A DNA stretch of 7,842 nucleotides from Deltaproteobacteria bacterium (lineage in GTDB: Bacteria > Desulfobacterota > Desulfomonilia > UBA1062): the NCBI GenBank assembly GCA_020053185.1, contig JAGVNP010000096.1, positions 1 to 7,842 of the forward strand, written 5' to 3'. The first letter of the stretch is position 1. Each line of letters opens with the position of its first letter. Made by a program: the position numbers and the translations under genes. Of this stretch, positions 1 through 6,349 are shown in pieces. Below the pieces are notes generated by a model. The model was not told the origin of the DNA and did not search any database. It saw nothing but the letters and a program-made list of their open reading frames with translations.

Positions 1-824
1 ACCGAATCTATCAGAGGCTGTATGCCCCTGTTCCGTAAGGCAGCCCCGCAAACAACCGGCACAATAGTGTTATCTATGGTTGCCTTTCTGAGAGCAGCTT
101 TTATTGCCTTATCTTCGATCTGCTCACCTGAAAGATATTTCTCCATTAGCGTATCATCTGTCTCGGCAAGCATCTCTATTAAATGTTCTCTGGCATGAGT
201 TGCAGTTGCAATGATATCTTGCGGCACGGGCATCTCTTCATATTCAATGCCCAGGTTATCCTCTTTATCTTTCCATACAAAAAGCCGCCAGCCGACAAGA
301 TCAATAATACCGGCAAAAGTATCGCCATTGTAATAAGGGATCTGTATAGGAAGCGGCCGCGCATCCAGACGGGTTTTAATCTGCTTCACGACCGAGTCAA
401 AATCCGCACCTACCCTGTCGAGCTTGTTTATAAAGGCAATTGTAGGCACCTGATACTTGCGTGCCTGGTGCCATACAGTCTCGGTCTGTGCCTCAACCCC
501 GCCTACCCCGCACAGAATCATGACCGCACCATCGAGAACCCTTAAACTTCTCTCTACCTCAACGGTGAAATCCACATGCCCAGGGGTATCAATGATATGG
601 ATCTCATGATCCCTCCACTCGCAGGTTGTAACTGCCGAGGTAATGGTGATGCCCCGCTGCTGCTCCTGCGGCATCCAGTCCATGGTTGCCTGGCCGTCAT
701 GCACCTCGCCCATGCGGTGTATTTTTTTTGTATAGAACAGAACCCTCTCGGTGACTGTGGTCTTACCTGCATCGATATGGGCAACAAAACCGATGTTTCT
801 TATTTTTGAGATGCGCTTAGCCAT
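1..824 (-). CDS. fusA: Elongation factor G, N-terminal part (runs off the window)
   Basis: Translational GTPase that moves tRNA and mRNA through the ribosome after peptide bond formation. Only the first 274 codons are here, covering the G domain and its insert; the gene continues past position 1. All GTPase motifs are visible: G1 AHIDAGKT (residues 15-22), the switch I RGIT (58-61), G3 DTPGH (79-83), G4 NKLD (133-136), and a G5-type CGAAL (259-263). The segment EVHDGQATMDWM (40-51) is typical of EF-G and separates it from LepA or TypA. The ATG lies 25 bases inside the end of the metH-like gene, with a GAGGA about 10 bases upstream, so the two genes are probably translationally coupled. It is not next to rpsL, rpsG or tuf here, so it may be a second EF-G paralogue rather than the str-operon copy; that is inference. 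The family call is very safe, the paralogue type is not. Confidence 0.95.
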   Translation of the reverse strand, partial: MAKRISKIRNIGFVAHIDAGKTTVTERVLFYTKKIHRMGEVHDGQATMDWMPQEQQRGITITSAVTTCEWRDHEIHIIDTPGHVDFTVEVERSLRVLDGAVMILCGVGGVEAQTETVWHQARKYQVPTIAFINKLDRVGADFDSVVKQIKTRLDARPLPIQIPYYNGDTFAGIIDLVGWRLFVWKDKEDNLGIEYEEMPVPQDIIATATHAREHLIEMLAETDDTLMEKYLSGEQIEDKAIKAALRKATIDNTIVPVVCGAALRNRGIQPLIDS

Positions 825-3190
825 TGTTTGAGCTTCCTCAATCCATCCATTGCATCCTTGCCATAAGCATCAGCACCTATCTTTTTCGCGATCTCTTCAT
901 TGAGCACTGCTCCGCCTACCATAACAAAAAAATCTCCGCTGTCTTTGAGAAGTTTTACTGTTCTTTCCATAGACGGCAAGCTGGTGGTCATAAGCGCAGA
1001 AAGCCCGATGCATTTGACGTGCATCTTCTTTGCAGTTTTCAAGACAGTTTCAGCCACACAGCTCTTGCCAAGGTCTACTACCTCAAAACCATTGTTCTCA
1101 AGAATCACACCTACAATATTCTTTCCGATATCATGCACATCGCCTTCTACGGTTGCGAGTATGACCTTTATCGGAGTTTTCACATCTTCTTTCTTCAAAT
1201 ATTTTTCTATTACCTTGAATGCCTCTCTCATGGCATTGGCGCTTGACAGCATCTGGGGCAAAAATATTGTGCCTTTATCAAAAAGCCTTCCCACCTCTTC
1301 CATCGCAGGGATAAGCAATGTATTGCTCACATCAAGAGGGGCTTTGCCCTCATCCATGAGCCGCTGCGCAATATCCCTTGCCGCAACATCATTTCCCTGG
1401 ATCACTGCTTCAATGAGAGGCTCCGCGGTAGTCTCTGCAAAATCCTTTTCAGTCTTATCCTGGCTGAATCTCTTTATATAGGCTTGAGCCTTATGGTCAC
1501 GGCCTGTAAGCACATTTGCCGCAGAGCGCACGTCCATCAGTTCTTTGTTCAACGGGTTTATGATTGCTAGATCGAGCCCTGCATCAATTGCCATTGAAAG
1601 GAATGCGCTGTTTAAGATTGGTCTGCTCGGAAGACCGAATGATACATTGCTCACGCCAAGCACAAGATTTAGGCCGAATTCTTTCTTTACTATGCGCATG
1701 GTCTCCAATGTCTGGCGCGAAAGAGCCACATCAGAACTCACTGCCATAGTCAGACAATCCACATAGATATCAGTGCGCGGAATTTTTAAGTCATCTGTGC
1801 GTTCAAGTATTTTCTCAAGAACCTTTATTCTCTTGGATGCAGTTTCAGGCACTCCGTGCTCATCCATGAGCAGCGCGATAAAGCCAGCACCATAGAGTTT
1901 TGCAAGTGGCAGAAGCTTTTCGATGGATTCCTTTTCTCCTGATATTGAATTTATCAGGCTTTTGCCAGGCGCTATTTTGAGGCCAGCTCGTATGGCTTCA
2001 GGATTAGGCGAATCAATTGAAACCGGCACATCCACAATCGAGGTCACAGACAACACAGCCTTTTGCATTGCAATGACTTCATCAATCGACGGAACTCCCA
2101 CATTCACATCCAAAATATCTGCGCCGGATTCTACCTGAGACAGCGCTTCATCACGTATGATGCCAAAATTCCCGCTCTCGATCTCTTTCGCAAGAGACTT
2201 TCTTCCTGTCGGATTGATCCGCTCGCCGATCACACGCACCGGCATTGCCTGGCCAATATGCACAAAGCTGGTTCGCGAAGACAAAAATGATCCATCAATA
2301 GAAAATTTCTGCATCTTGTGATCGCATGAATCAATTGCTTTGCGGAAAATCTTTGTATGCGCTGGTGTTGTGCCACAGCACGACCCGATCACCCTTACTC
2401 CAAGCTCGATAAATTCTGGCACAAAAGAGGCCATTGCCTGGCCTGTTTCGGTGTACATGGTGATACCGTCTCTGATAATGGGCATGCCTGCATTAGGCTG
2501 CACCACAAACGGTTTGTCGCTTACCTGGCGCATCCGTTTTAAAAGCGGAATAATTCCTTCCGGGCCGAGCGAACAGTTTATGCCGATGAGATCGCATCCA
2601 AGGCTGGACAACGTAACGCTGGCTGCTTCCGGCGATGTTCCGAGTGTTGTTCTTCCGCCAGCTTCAAATGTCATGTGCGACATGATCGGGATATCAGAGA
2701 TCTCCCTAATCGCGATGATAGCTGCCTTGATCTCCTTGATGTCGATCATGGTTTCAATAGAGATCAGATCTGCACCAGCTTCTATCATGCTTGAAGCCTG
2801 TTCCTTGAATATGTCGACAGCATCATCAAAGCTTAAATCGCCCACAGTCTCGATAAAGCGGCCTGTAGACCCGATGCTTCCTGCAACAAATTTCGCGCCA
2901 GATGCCTTTACTGCCTCAATGCCTCGCTTGTTTATTTCTTTTGTTTTCTGGCTCAGGCCATAATCTGCGAGCTTGATGCGGTTTGCACCGAATGTATTGC
3001 TCTCTACTATATCAGCGCCTGCCTTAACATATGCACTATGCACTTGCGCTACCTTGTCAAATGCATCAAGCAGCATGGCTTCAGGCGCACCACCCGGCTT
3101 TAGCCCTTTTTCCATGAGCATGGTGCCCATTGCACCATCCATGAGCAGCACATTCTTCTTTATTGCATCCCTGAACGCTTTATATCTCAA
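800..3190 (-). CDS. metH: Cobalamin-dependent methionine synthase, short form without the reactivation domain
   Basis: Transfers a methyl group from methyltetrahydrofolate through cobalamin to homocysteine, giving methionine. The 796 residues contain, in order: a homocysteine-binding domain (about 1-290) with MDGAMGT near the start and the zinc-ligand cysteines in NCS (C206) and SCCG (C271, C272); a pterin-binding TIM barrel (about 315-575) with IGERINPTGR and DVNVG; a cobalamin cap domain (about 585-670); and a cobalamin-binding Rossmann domain with DVHDIG (684-689), where H686 is the expected lower cobalt ligand. The protein ends right after this domain, so the C-terminal S-adenosylmethionine-binding reactivation domain of the roughly 1200-residue E. 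coli-type MetH is absent. Short forms are known in anaerobes such as Thermotoga. The start is TTG: an in-frame TAA lies two codons upstream, the next in-frame ATG would cut into the DGAMGT strand, and GAGGT sits five bases before TTG. It overlaps murI by 11 bases and the EF-G gene by 25. A methyltransferase acting on another thiol is less likely, since all methionine synthase modules are intact. Confidence 0.93.
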   Translation of the reverse strand: MRYKAFRDAIKKNVLLMDGAMGTMLMEKGLKPGGAPEAMLLDAFDKVAQVHSAYVKAGADIVESNTFGANRIKLADYGLSQKTKEINKRGIEAVKASGAKFVAGSIGSTGRFIETVGDLSFDDAVDIFKEQASSMIEAGADLISIETMIDIKEIKAAIIAIREISDIPIMSHMTFEAGGRTTLGTSPEAASVTLSSLGCDLIGINCSLGPEGIIPLLKRMRQVSDKPFVVQPNAGMPIIRDGITMYTETGQAMASFVPEFIELGVRVIGSCCGTTPAHTKIFRKAIDSCDHKMQKFSIDGSFLSSRTSFVHIGQAMPVRVIGERINPTGRKSLAKEIESGNFGIIRDEALSQVESGADILDVNVGVPSIDEVIAMQKAVLSVTSIVDVPVSIDSPNPEAIRAGLKIAPGKSLINSISGEKESIEKLLPLAKLYGAGFIALLMDEHGVPETASKRIKVLEKILERTDDLKIPRTDIYVDCLTMAVSSDVALSRQTLETMRIVKKEFGLNLVLGVSNVSFGLPSRPILNSAFLSMAIDAGLDLAIINPLNKELMDVRSAANVLTGRDHKAQAYIKRFSQDKTEKDFAETTAEPLIEAVIQGNDVAARDIAQRLMDEGKAPLDVSNTLLIPAMEEVGRLFDKGTIFLPQMLSSANAMREAFKVIEKYLKKEDVKTPIKVILATVEGDVHDIGKNIVGVILENNGFEVVDLGKSCVAETVLKTAKKMHVKCIGLSALMTTSLPSMERTVKLLKDSGDFFVMVGGAVLNEEIAKKIGADAYGKDAMDGLRKLKQWLSASQK

Positions 3191-3971
3191 GATTTACCTC
3201 ATACACGTGTTCCATTTTCTGGCCCAGAAAAAGCTCTCCGGTTGTGATAAAATTCTGCGTAAGGTCAGTGAGATAGAACGAGACATCTCTTGTACCTTGT
3301 TTTTTGCTGTCTTCGCCAACCATTTCTGCAACCTTGACTGCAGTTGCTTTTGCAGAATCTACGATCCTAACTTTATCACCTATTACCCGTTTGATAACAG
3401 ATTTCAAAAGCGGATAGTGTGTGCATCCAAGCAGAAGCGTATCGATTCTCTTTCCGATAAGCTCGGTAAGATATCTTTTTGCTGCAAGCTCAGTGATTTC
3501 ATCATCACACAGACCCTCTTCAACGAGCGGCACAAACAGAGGGCATGGCTTTGCAATGATCTCGATGTTCGGCGCTAATTCATGAATAGTCTTCTCATAC
3601 ACCTTGCTCTTGATCGTGGAAATGGTGCCGATCACGCCGATCTTTGATCCGCCAGCATCAACTGCTGCCGATGATCCTGTCTCGATCACGCCAACAATCG
3701 GGATATTGAATTTTTCTTTAAGCGCAGGAATTGCATGGGCTGAAGCAGTGTTACACGCAATCACGAGCATGTCGATTTCTTTTGCCACAAGGAACTCAGC
3801 ACATTTGAGCGTGTAATAAATAATAGTCTTTGAAGATTTAGGGCCATAAGGCACGCGCGCAGTATCCCCGAAATAGACCATGTCGATCCCAGGTATCATG
3901 CTCAAGAGTTGCTTAAGCACGGTCAGCCCGCCGATACCTGAATCAAATACGCCGATCCTGTTATACTTCAT
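3180..3971 (-). CDS. murI: Glutamate racemase
   Basis: Cofactor-independent racemase making D-glutamate from L-glutamate for peptidoglycan; cytoplasmic. At 263 residues it has normal family length. It carries the family signatures: GVFDSGIGGL near the N-terminus (D10, S11), YFGDTARVPYG (33-43), the first catalytic cysteine in ACNTASAHA (C73), and the second in LGCTHYPLL (C183, followed by H185). Both catalytic cysteines are therefore present, which argues against a non-racemase member of the Asp/Glu racemase superfamily. The start is an ATG with GAGGA six bases upstream. It is the first gene of the minus-strand cluster; its last codons overlap the TTG start of the metH-like gene, and the ribosome binding site of metH lies inside murI. 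Confidence 0.95.
   Translation of the reverse strand: MKYNRIGVFDSGIGGLTVLKQLLSMIPGIDMVYFGDTARVPYGPKSSKTIIYYTLKCAEFLVAKEIDMLVIACNTASAHAIPALKEKFNIPIVGVIETGSSAAVDAGGSKIGVIGTISTIKSKVYEKTIHELAPNIEIIAKPCPLFVPLVEEGLCDDEITELAAKRYLTELIGKRIDTLLLGCTHYPLLKSVIKRVIGDKVRIVDSAKATAVKVAEMVGEDSKKQGTRDVSFYLTDLTQNFITTGELFLGQKMEHVYEVNLEI
3188..3200 (-). promoter_or_regulatory. Ribosome binding site and TTG start of the metH-like gene
   Basis: On the minus strand GAGGT is followed by five bases (AAATC) and then TTG. The site lies within the last codons of murI. In the metH frame a TAA stop is two codons before the TTG, so no start further upstream is possible. This decides the gene start and suggests coupling of metH translation to murI. 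Confidence 0.75.
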
Positions 3972-4005
3972 CTTTCTTCCTCATCCATTTGCATCAAATG
4001 CCCAA

Positions 4006-4034
4006 TAAATATAGTATTTTACTGTATTTGTCTA
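4006..4034 (-). promoter_or_regulatory. Candidate sigma70-type promoter for the murI-metH-fusA cluster
   Basis: Read on the minus strand, TAGACA (5 of 6 to the -35 consensus) is separated by 17 bases from TATTTA (3 of 6 to the -10). The -10 ends about 35 bases before the murI ATG. An overlapping TATATT would give a 15-base spacer. The region is AT-rich and nothing better placed is seen, but the -10 match is weak. Confidence 0.35.
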
Positions 4035-4040
4035 TTCCAT

Positions 4041-4220
4041 TTGTATGTCCCTTTCTTTGCTCGACCCAAAGAAATGAGACCGAAAGAAAGGGCGCCCCAC
4101 GAAACCGCCCTTCGGGTTTGTTCGCTCGTTTGAAAAAATCCGGCCGCAAAAATTCGCTTTGCTCAGGTTTTGCTCTTCTCCTGATTTTTTCCACACTCGC
4201 TCACCGGTTTCAAGGGTACC
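4041..4220. repeat. Intergenic structured element with nested inverted repeats, probable dispersed non-coding repeat
   Basis: This stretch between the divergent genes holds several hairpin-capable segments. CCCTTTCTTT (4049-4058) is perfectly inverted as AAAGAAAGGG (4083-4092). A competing smaller hairpin pairs 4052-4059 with 4067-4074. AAACC (4102-4106) pairs with GGTTT (4115-4119). GAAAAAATC (4132-4140) is perfectly inverted at 4183-4191, enclosing a further GCAAA/TTTGC stem (4146-4150 with 4158-4162). Open frames cross it on both strands (about 66 and 104 codons), but they have skewed composition, no ribosome binding sites and no recognisable domain, so I do not call a gene. The pattern of a CTTTCTTTG motif followed by a GC-rich run resembles dispersed intergenic repeats I associate with other bacterial genomes. 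That resemblance is from memory and was not searched. Confidence 0.4.
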
Positions 4221-4269
4221 CCACAGAGATTATTAGAAGCAACAGTATATCTTCACTTTTGAAAAGGTT

Positions 4270-4298
4270 TTGCTTTCTGATCAGGACACTGCTATCAT
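4270..4298 (+). promoter_or_regulatory. Candidate promoter for the lipoprotein gene
   Basis: TTGCTT (3 of 6 to the -35 consensus) is followed after 17 bases by TATCAT (5 of 6 to the -10). It lies about 70 bases before the ATG at 4370. The downstream leader ends in a strong GAGGAGGT ribosome binding site eight bases before the ATG. Confidence 0.35.
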
Positions 4299-4369
4299 AT
4301 TAGCATAAAGACTTAATATATTGCTCTTGTATCAAGAAAGAAAAACTCTATTGTGAGGAGGTCGGATAC

Positions 4370-5743
4370 ATGAAGCTCAGAAATCTTTTCCGGAGTATAA
4401 CTCTTTGTCTTGGAATACTGACATGTATTGGATGTTATTCTTGTGGCGGTGGCGGAGATACAAGCTCATCTGGTGGCATATGGACAAACCCAGCAGGGAT
4501 CACTGACAATATAAGCCCCGACGGACAATATGCTAGTGGGCCTCAGGTTGCTATGGATGACAATGGGAACGCTATTATAGTTTGGAGCCAATCTAACGGG
4601 ACAAACGATCAAATATTCAAAAGCGAGTATAGGAGCGGTACATGGACTCATCCAACATCTCTTACTGACAATATAAGCCCTGACGGACAAGATGCTCGTT
4701 CACCTCAAGTTGCTATGGACAACAACGGAAATGTTATTGTCGTCTGGCAACAATCTGATGGGACGAAACTTCAGATATTCAAGAGTGAGTACCGAGGAGG
4801 TGTATGGACTCACCCAGCATCTCTTGCTGTCAATATAAGCCCTGATGGACAGAGTGCTACTGGGCCTTATGTTGCTATGGATAATAATGGAAATGCTATT
4901 ATAGTCTGGCAACAGAATGATGGGGCCAAAGATCAGATATACAAAAGCGAGTACCGGGGTAGTGCATGGACTCATCCAATATCTCTAGCCGATAACATAA
5001 GCCCGGATGGACAGCATGCTGTTGGGCCTCGGGTTGCTATGGATGACAATGAAAATGTCATTATTGTCTGGTATCAATCCGATGGGACAAGGATTCATAT
5101 ATTTAAAAGCGAATACCGTGGTGGTGCATGGTCTTCTCCGATATCCATTACTAATAACACGAGCGAAGATGCTTGTGGGCCTCAGCCTTCTATGGACAAC
5201 AACGGAAATGCCATTATCATCTGGCAACAGTATGACTTGGCACATCAAGAGATATCTAAGAGCGAGTACCGTGGTGGTGTATGGACAAATCCAGCATACC
5301 TTGCTGAGTTAACTGGTTATTTTTCTGTTGCTATGGGAGACAATGAAGATGCTATTATAGCTTGGTGCCAATCTGACGGGACAGACGACCAAATATTTAA
5401 AAGTGAGTATCGGGGAGGTGCATGGACAAATCCTGTAGGTCTTACTGACAACATAAGCCCTGACGGATTTAATGCTTCTGAAGTTCAAACTGATATGGAT
5501 AATGATGGGAGTGTCATTATCGTTTGGAGCCAATCTAACGGGACAAACAATCAAATATTCAAAAGCGAGTACAGGAGCGGCGTATGGATTCACCCAACAT
5601 CTCTGGCTCACGATAACATAAGCCCAAACGAACAAAATGCTGTTGGGCCTCGGGTTGCTATGGACAATAATGGGAATGCTATTATCGTTTGGTGCCAGTC
5701 TGATGGGACAACTCAACAGATATTTAAAAGCGAGTATAGGTAG
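4370..5743 (+). CDS. Repeat lipoprotein, predicted eight-bladed beta-propeller
   Basis: A 457-residue predicted secreted lipoprotein of unknown function. The N-terminus MKLRN is followed by a hydrophobic stretch and CIGC, so C22 is the likely lipidated cysteine. The box is atypical, with cysteine at -3, and C25 is a second candidate; a glycine/serine linker follows. From residue 59 there are eight copies of a unit running roughly VAMDNNGNAIIVW, QSDGT, QIFKSEYRGG, WTHP, SLTDNISPDGQ. Units begin near residues 59, 113, 167, 221, 272, 319, 373 and 428. Most are 54-55 residues; units 4 and 5 are 51 and 47. The eighth stops at KSEYR, and the missing part (WTNP through SPDGQ) is supplied at residues 38-58, as in a propeller closed by its N-terminus. 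Units resemble the PQVAVDxNGNAxAVW repeats of other bacterial lipoproteins. No Asp-box (SxDxGxTW) or catalytic motif is seen, so binding or scaffolding is more likely than catalysis. It precedes the small membrane-protein gene by 40 bases, probably in one transcript. Confidence 0.85.
   Translation: MKLRNLFRSITLCLGILTCIGCYSCGGGGDTSSSGGIWTNPAGITDNISPDGQYASGPQVAMDDNGNAIIVWSQSNGTNDQIFKSEYRSGTWTHPTSLTDNISPDGQDARSPQVAMDNNGNVIVVWQQSDGTKLQIFKSEYRGGVWTHPASLAVNISPDGQSATGPYVAMDNNGNAIIVWQQNDGAKDQIYKSEYRGSAWTHPISLADNISPDGQHAVGPRVAMDDNENVIIVWYQSDGTRIHIFKSEYRGGAWSSPISITNNTSEDACGPQPSMDNNGNAIIIWQQYDLAHQEISKSEYRGGVWTNPAYLAELTGYFSVAMGDNEDAIIAWCQSDGTDDQIFKSEYRGGAWTNPVGLTDNISPDGFNASEVQTDMDNDGSVIIVWSQSNGTNNQIFKSEYRSGVWIHPTSLAHDNISPNEQNAVGPRVAMDNNGNAIIVWCQSDGTTQQIFKSEYR
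4544..5740 (+). repeat. Eight tandem in-frame repeats of about 162 bases
   Basis: These are the DNA-level repeats encoding the lipoprotein's propeller units. Spacing is 162 bases for most units, with in-frame contractions in units 4 and 5 and one extra codon in unit 7. Unit identity is uneven: a 59-base segment in unit 1 (4580-4638) matches unit 7 (5522-5580) with only two differences, and a 28-base segment at the entry to unit 4 (5016-5043) is identical to that of unit 8 (5637-5664). The repetition also keeps long open frames on the opposite strand, which are not genes. Confidence 0.9.
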
Positions 5744-5783
5744 TAAAGCTCCCTATGGATATCTTTGTACGGAGATTTTAGTG

Positions 5784-6155
5784 ATGGAGGAAAGAATAGA
5801 GATATTAATTCATAGCTCGGATGCTATTCGTGAAGAGATAGAGACGGAATTAAAGGCTGCATCTCTGGAGTCCAGACGCCTCACGCTTACCACCAACTCC
5901 GCCGATGCCGCACAGATAGCATACCATGTCCTTTCGGTCGGTATTGGAGCGAGTCTTACGGTAGTCGCTAAGGCCATCGTGGCCTATATGCAGAAGCAAA
6001 AAGGTCAAAGAAAGATCATTGTTCAACGTACCGACCGATCAGGAAATCTTCATCGTGTCGAGGTGGAAACTCCTAGACCCGAAGAAATCGAGAGACTTTT
6101 GCAGCAGGCACGCGATGTTTTTATCGTAGAAAAAGAAGGGAACACCGAAAATTAA
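5784..6155 (+). CDS. Small membrane-anchored protein resembling EACC1 of conflict systems
   Basis: A 123-residue protein without a firm family assignment. Visible parts: an N-terminal polar region (1-43) starting MEERIEILIHSSDAI with acidic, probably helical content; one hydrophobic segment (about 44-69) containing VLSVGIGASLTVVAKAIVAY; a basic patch KQKGQRK (71-77); then a short beta-rich part, IIVQRTDRSGNLHRVEV (78-94), and an amphipathic helix EEIERLLQQA (100-109). This order, a glycine-rich helix ending in a positively charged turn, then strands of the type xVxRxDGxxxxVEV, then a short helix with a double leucine, resembles effector-associated constant component 1 (EACC1) of NTP-dependent conflict systems. 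The resemblance is from memory of the family's layout. The ATG was chosen because GGAG lies nine bases upstream; an adjacent in-frame GTG at 5781 is an alternative. The open frame extends back into the lipoprotein gene, but that part is a frame-shifted shadow of its repeats. No effector, caspase, trypsin or NTPase gene is adjacent. Confidence 0.7.
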   Translation: MEERIEILIHSSDAIREEIETELKAASLESRRLTLTTNSADAAQIAYHVLSVGIGASLTVVAKAIVAYMQKQKGQRKIIVQRTDRSGNLHRVEVETPRPEEIERLLQQARDVFIVEKEGNTEN

Positions 6156-6190
6156 CCTAAGCGATCAACTGTATTGCCTCGTTAGGTAAT
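6151..6190 (+). terminator. Weak hairpin at the end of the EACC1-like gene
   Basis: ATTAACCTAAGCG (6151-6163) can pair with CGTTAGGTAAT (6180-6190) with two single-base bulges and a 16-base loop. The stem overlaps the gene's TAA stop. It is AT-rich and no T-run follows directly, so it is a poor intrinsic terminator and may only stabilise the 3' end. The rest of the gap up to 6349 shows no gene. Confidence 0.3.
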
Positions 6191-6289
6191 GATTTATGCT
6201 CTTCATTTTAAGATAAAGAATCGCGGTTACTTGCCACTTTTTAGAACTCCGAACATTGATGAGAATTCTTAATCTTGGATCTCTTCTTC

Positions 6290-6318
6290 TTGCATAAGAC
6301 CGTAAATTTTTATATACA
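6290..6318 (+). promoter_or_regulatory. Candidate promoter for the acyl-CoA synthetase subunit gene
   Basis: TTGCAT (3 of 6 to the -35 consensus), a 17-base spacer, then TATACA (4 of 6 to the -10), in an AT-rich stretch about 30 bases before the ATG at 6350. The match is modest; read-through from the upstream genes is an alternative. Confidence 0.3.
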
Positions 6319-6349
6319 TGAAGGTTGTGAATATTACTGGGGAGGAAGA

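Noticed and set aside
183..809. Plus-strand open frames opposite the EF-G gene
   Set aside because: The minus strand encodes every G-domain motif of EF-G through this stretch; the plus frames show no domain.
900..2963. Long plus-strand open frames opposite the metH-like gene (e.g. 900-1481, 2340-2963)
   Set aside because: They lie antisense to a gene with complete domain motifs, have no recognisable domains, and have serine/alanine-rich shadow composition.
3989..4303. Possible small genes on both strands in the intergenic region
   Set aside because: They have no ribosome binding site and biased composition, and they cross inverted repeats. A non-coding repeat explains them better.
4466..5716. 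Series of minus-strand open frames of about 74-135 codons opposite the lipoprotein gene
   Set aside because: They repeat the same peptide pattern because the plus-strand repeat is in phase. They lack start signals and are shadows.
4544..5740. CRISPR-like array
   Set aside because: The regular repeats are about 162 bases, in frame and coding, without short conserved repeats separated by unique spacers.
4544..5740. Sialidase-type Asp-box propeller
   Set aside because: The Asp-box pattern SxDxGxTW is absent from every unit; QSDGT is followed by QIFKSEYR instead.
5637..5783. Upstream extension of the EACC1-like frame into the lipoprotein gene
   Set aside because: It is the frame-shifted reading of repeat unit 8; a ribosome binding site and ATG at 5784 give a better start.
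6275..6349. Earlier ATG for the acyl-CoA synthetase subunit
   Set aside because: There is no ribosome binding site at 6275, and the extra 25 residues precede the normal family N-terminus; GGGGAGG before 6350 fixes the start.
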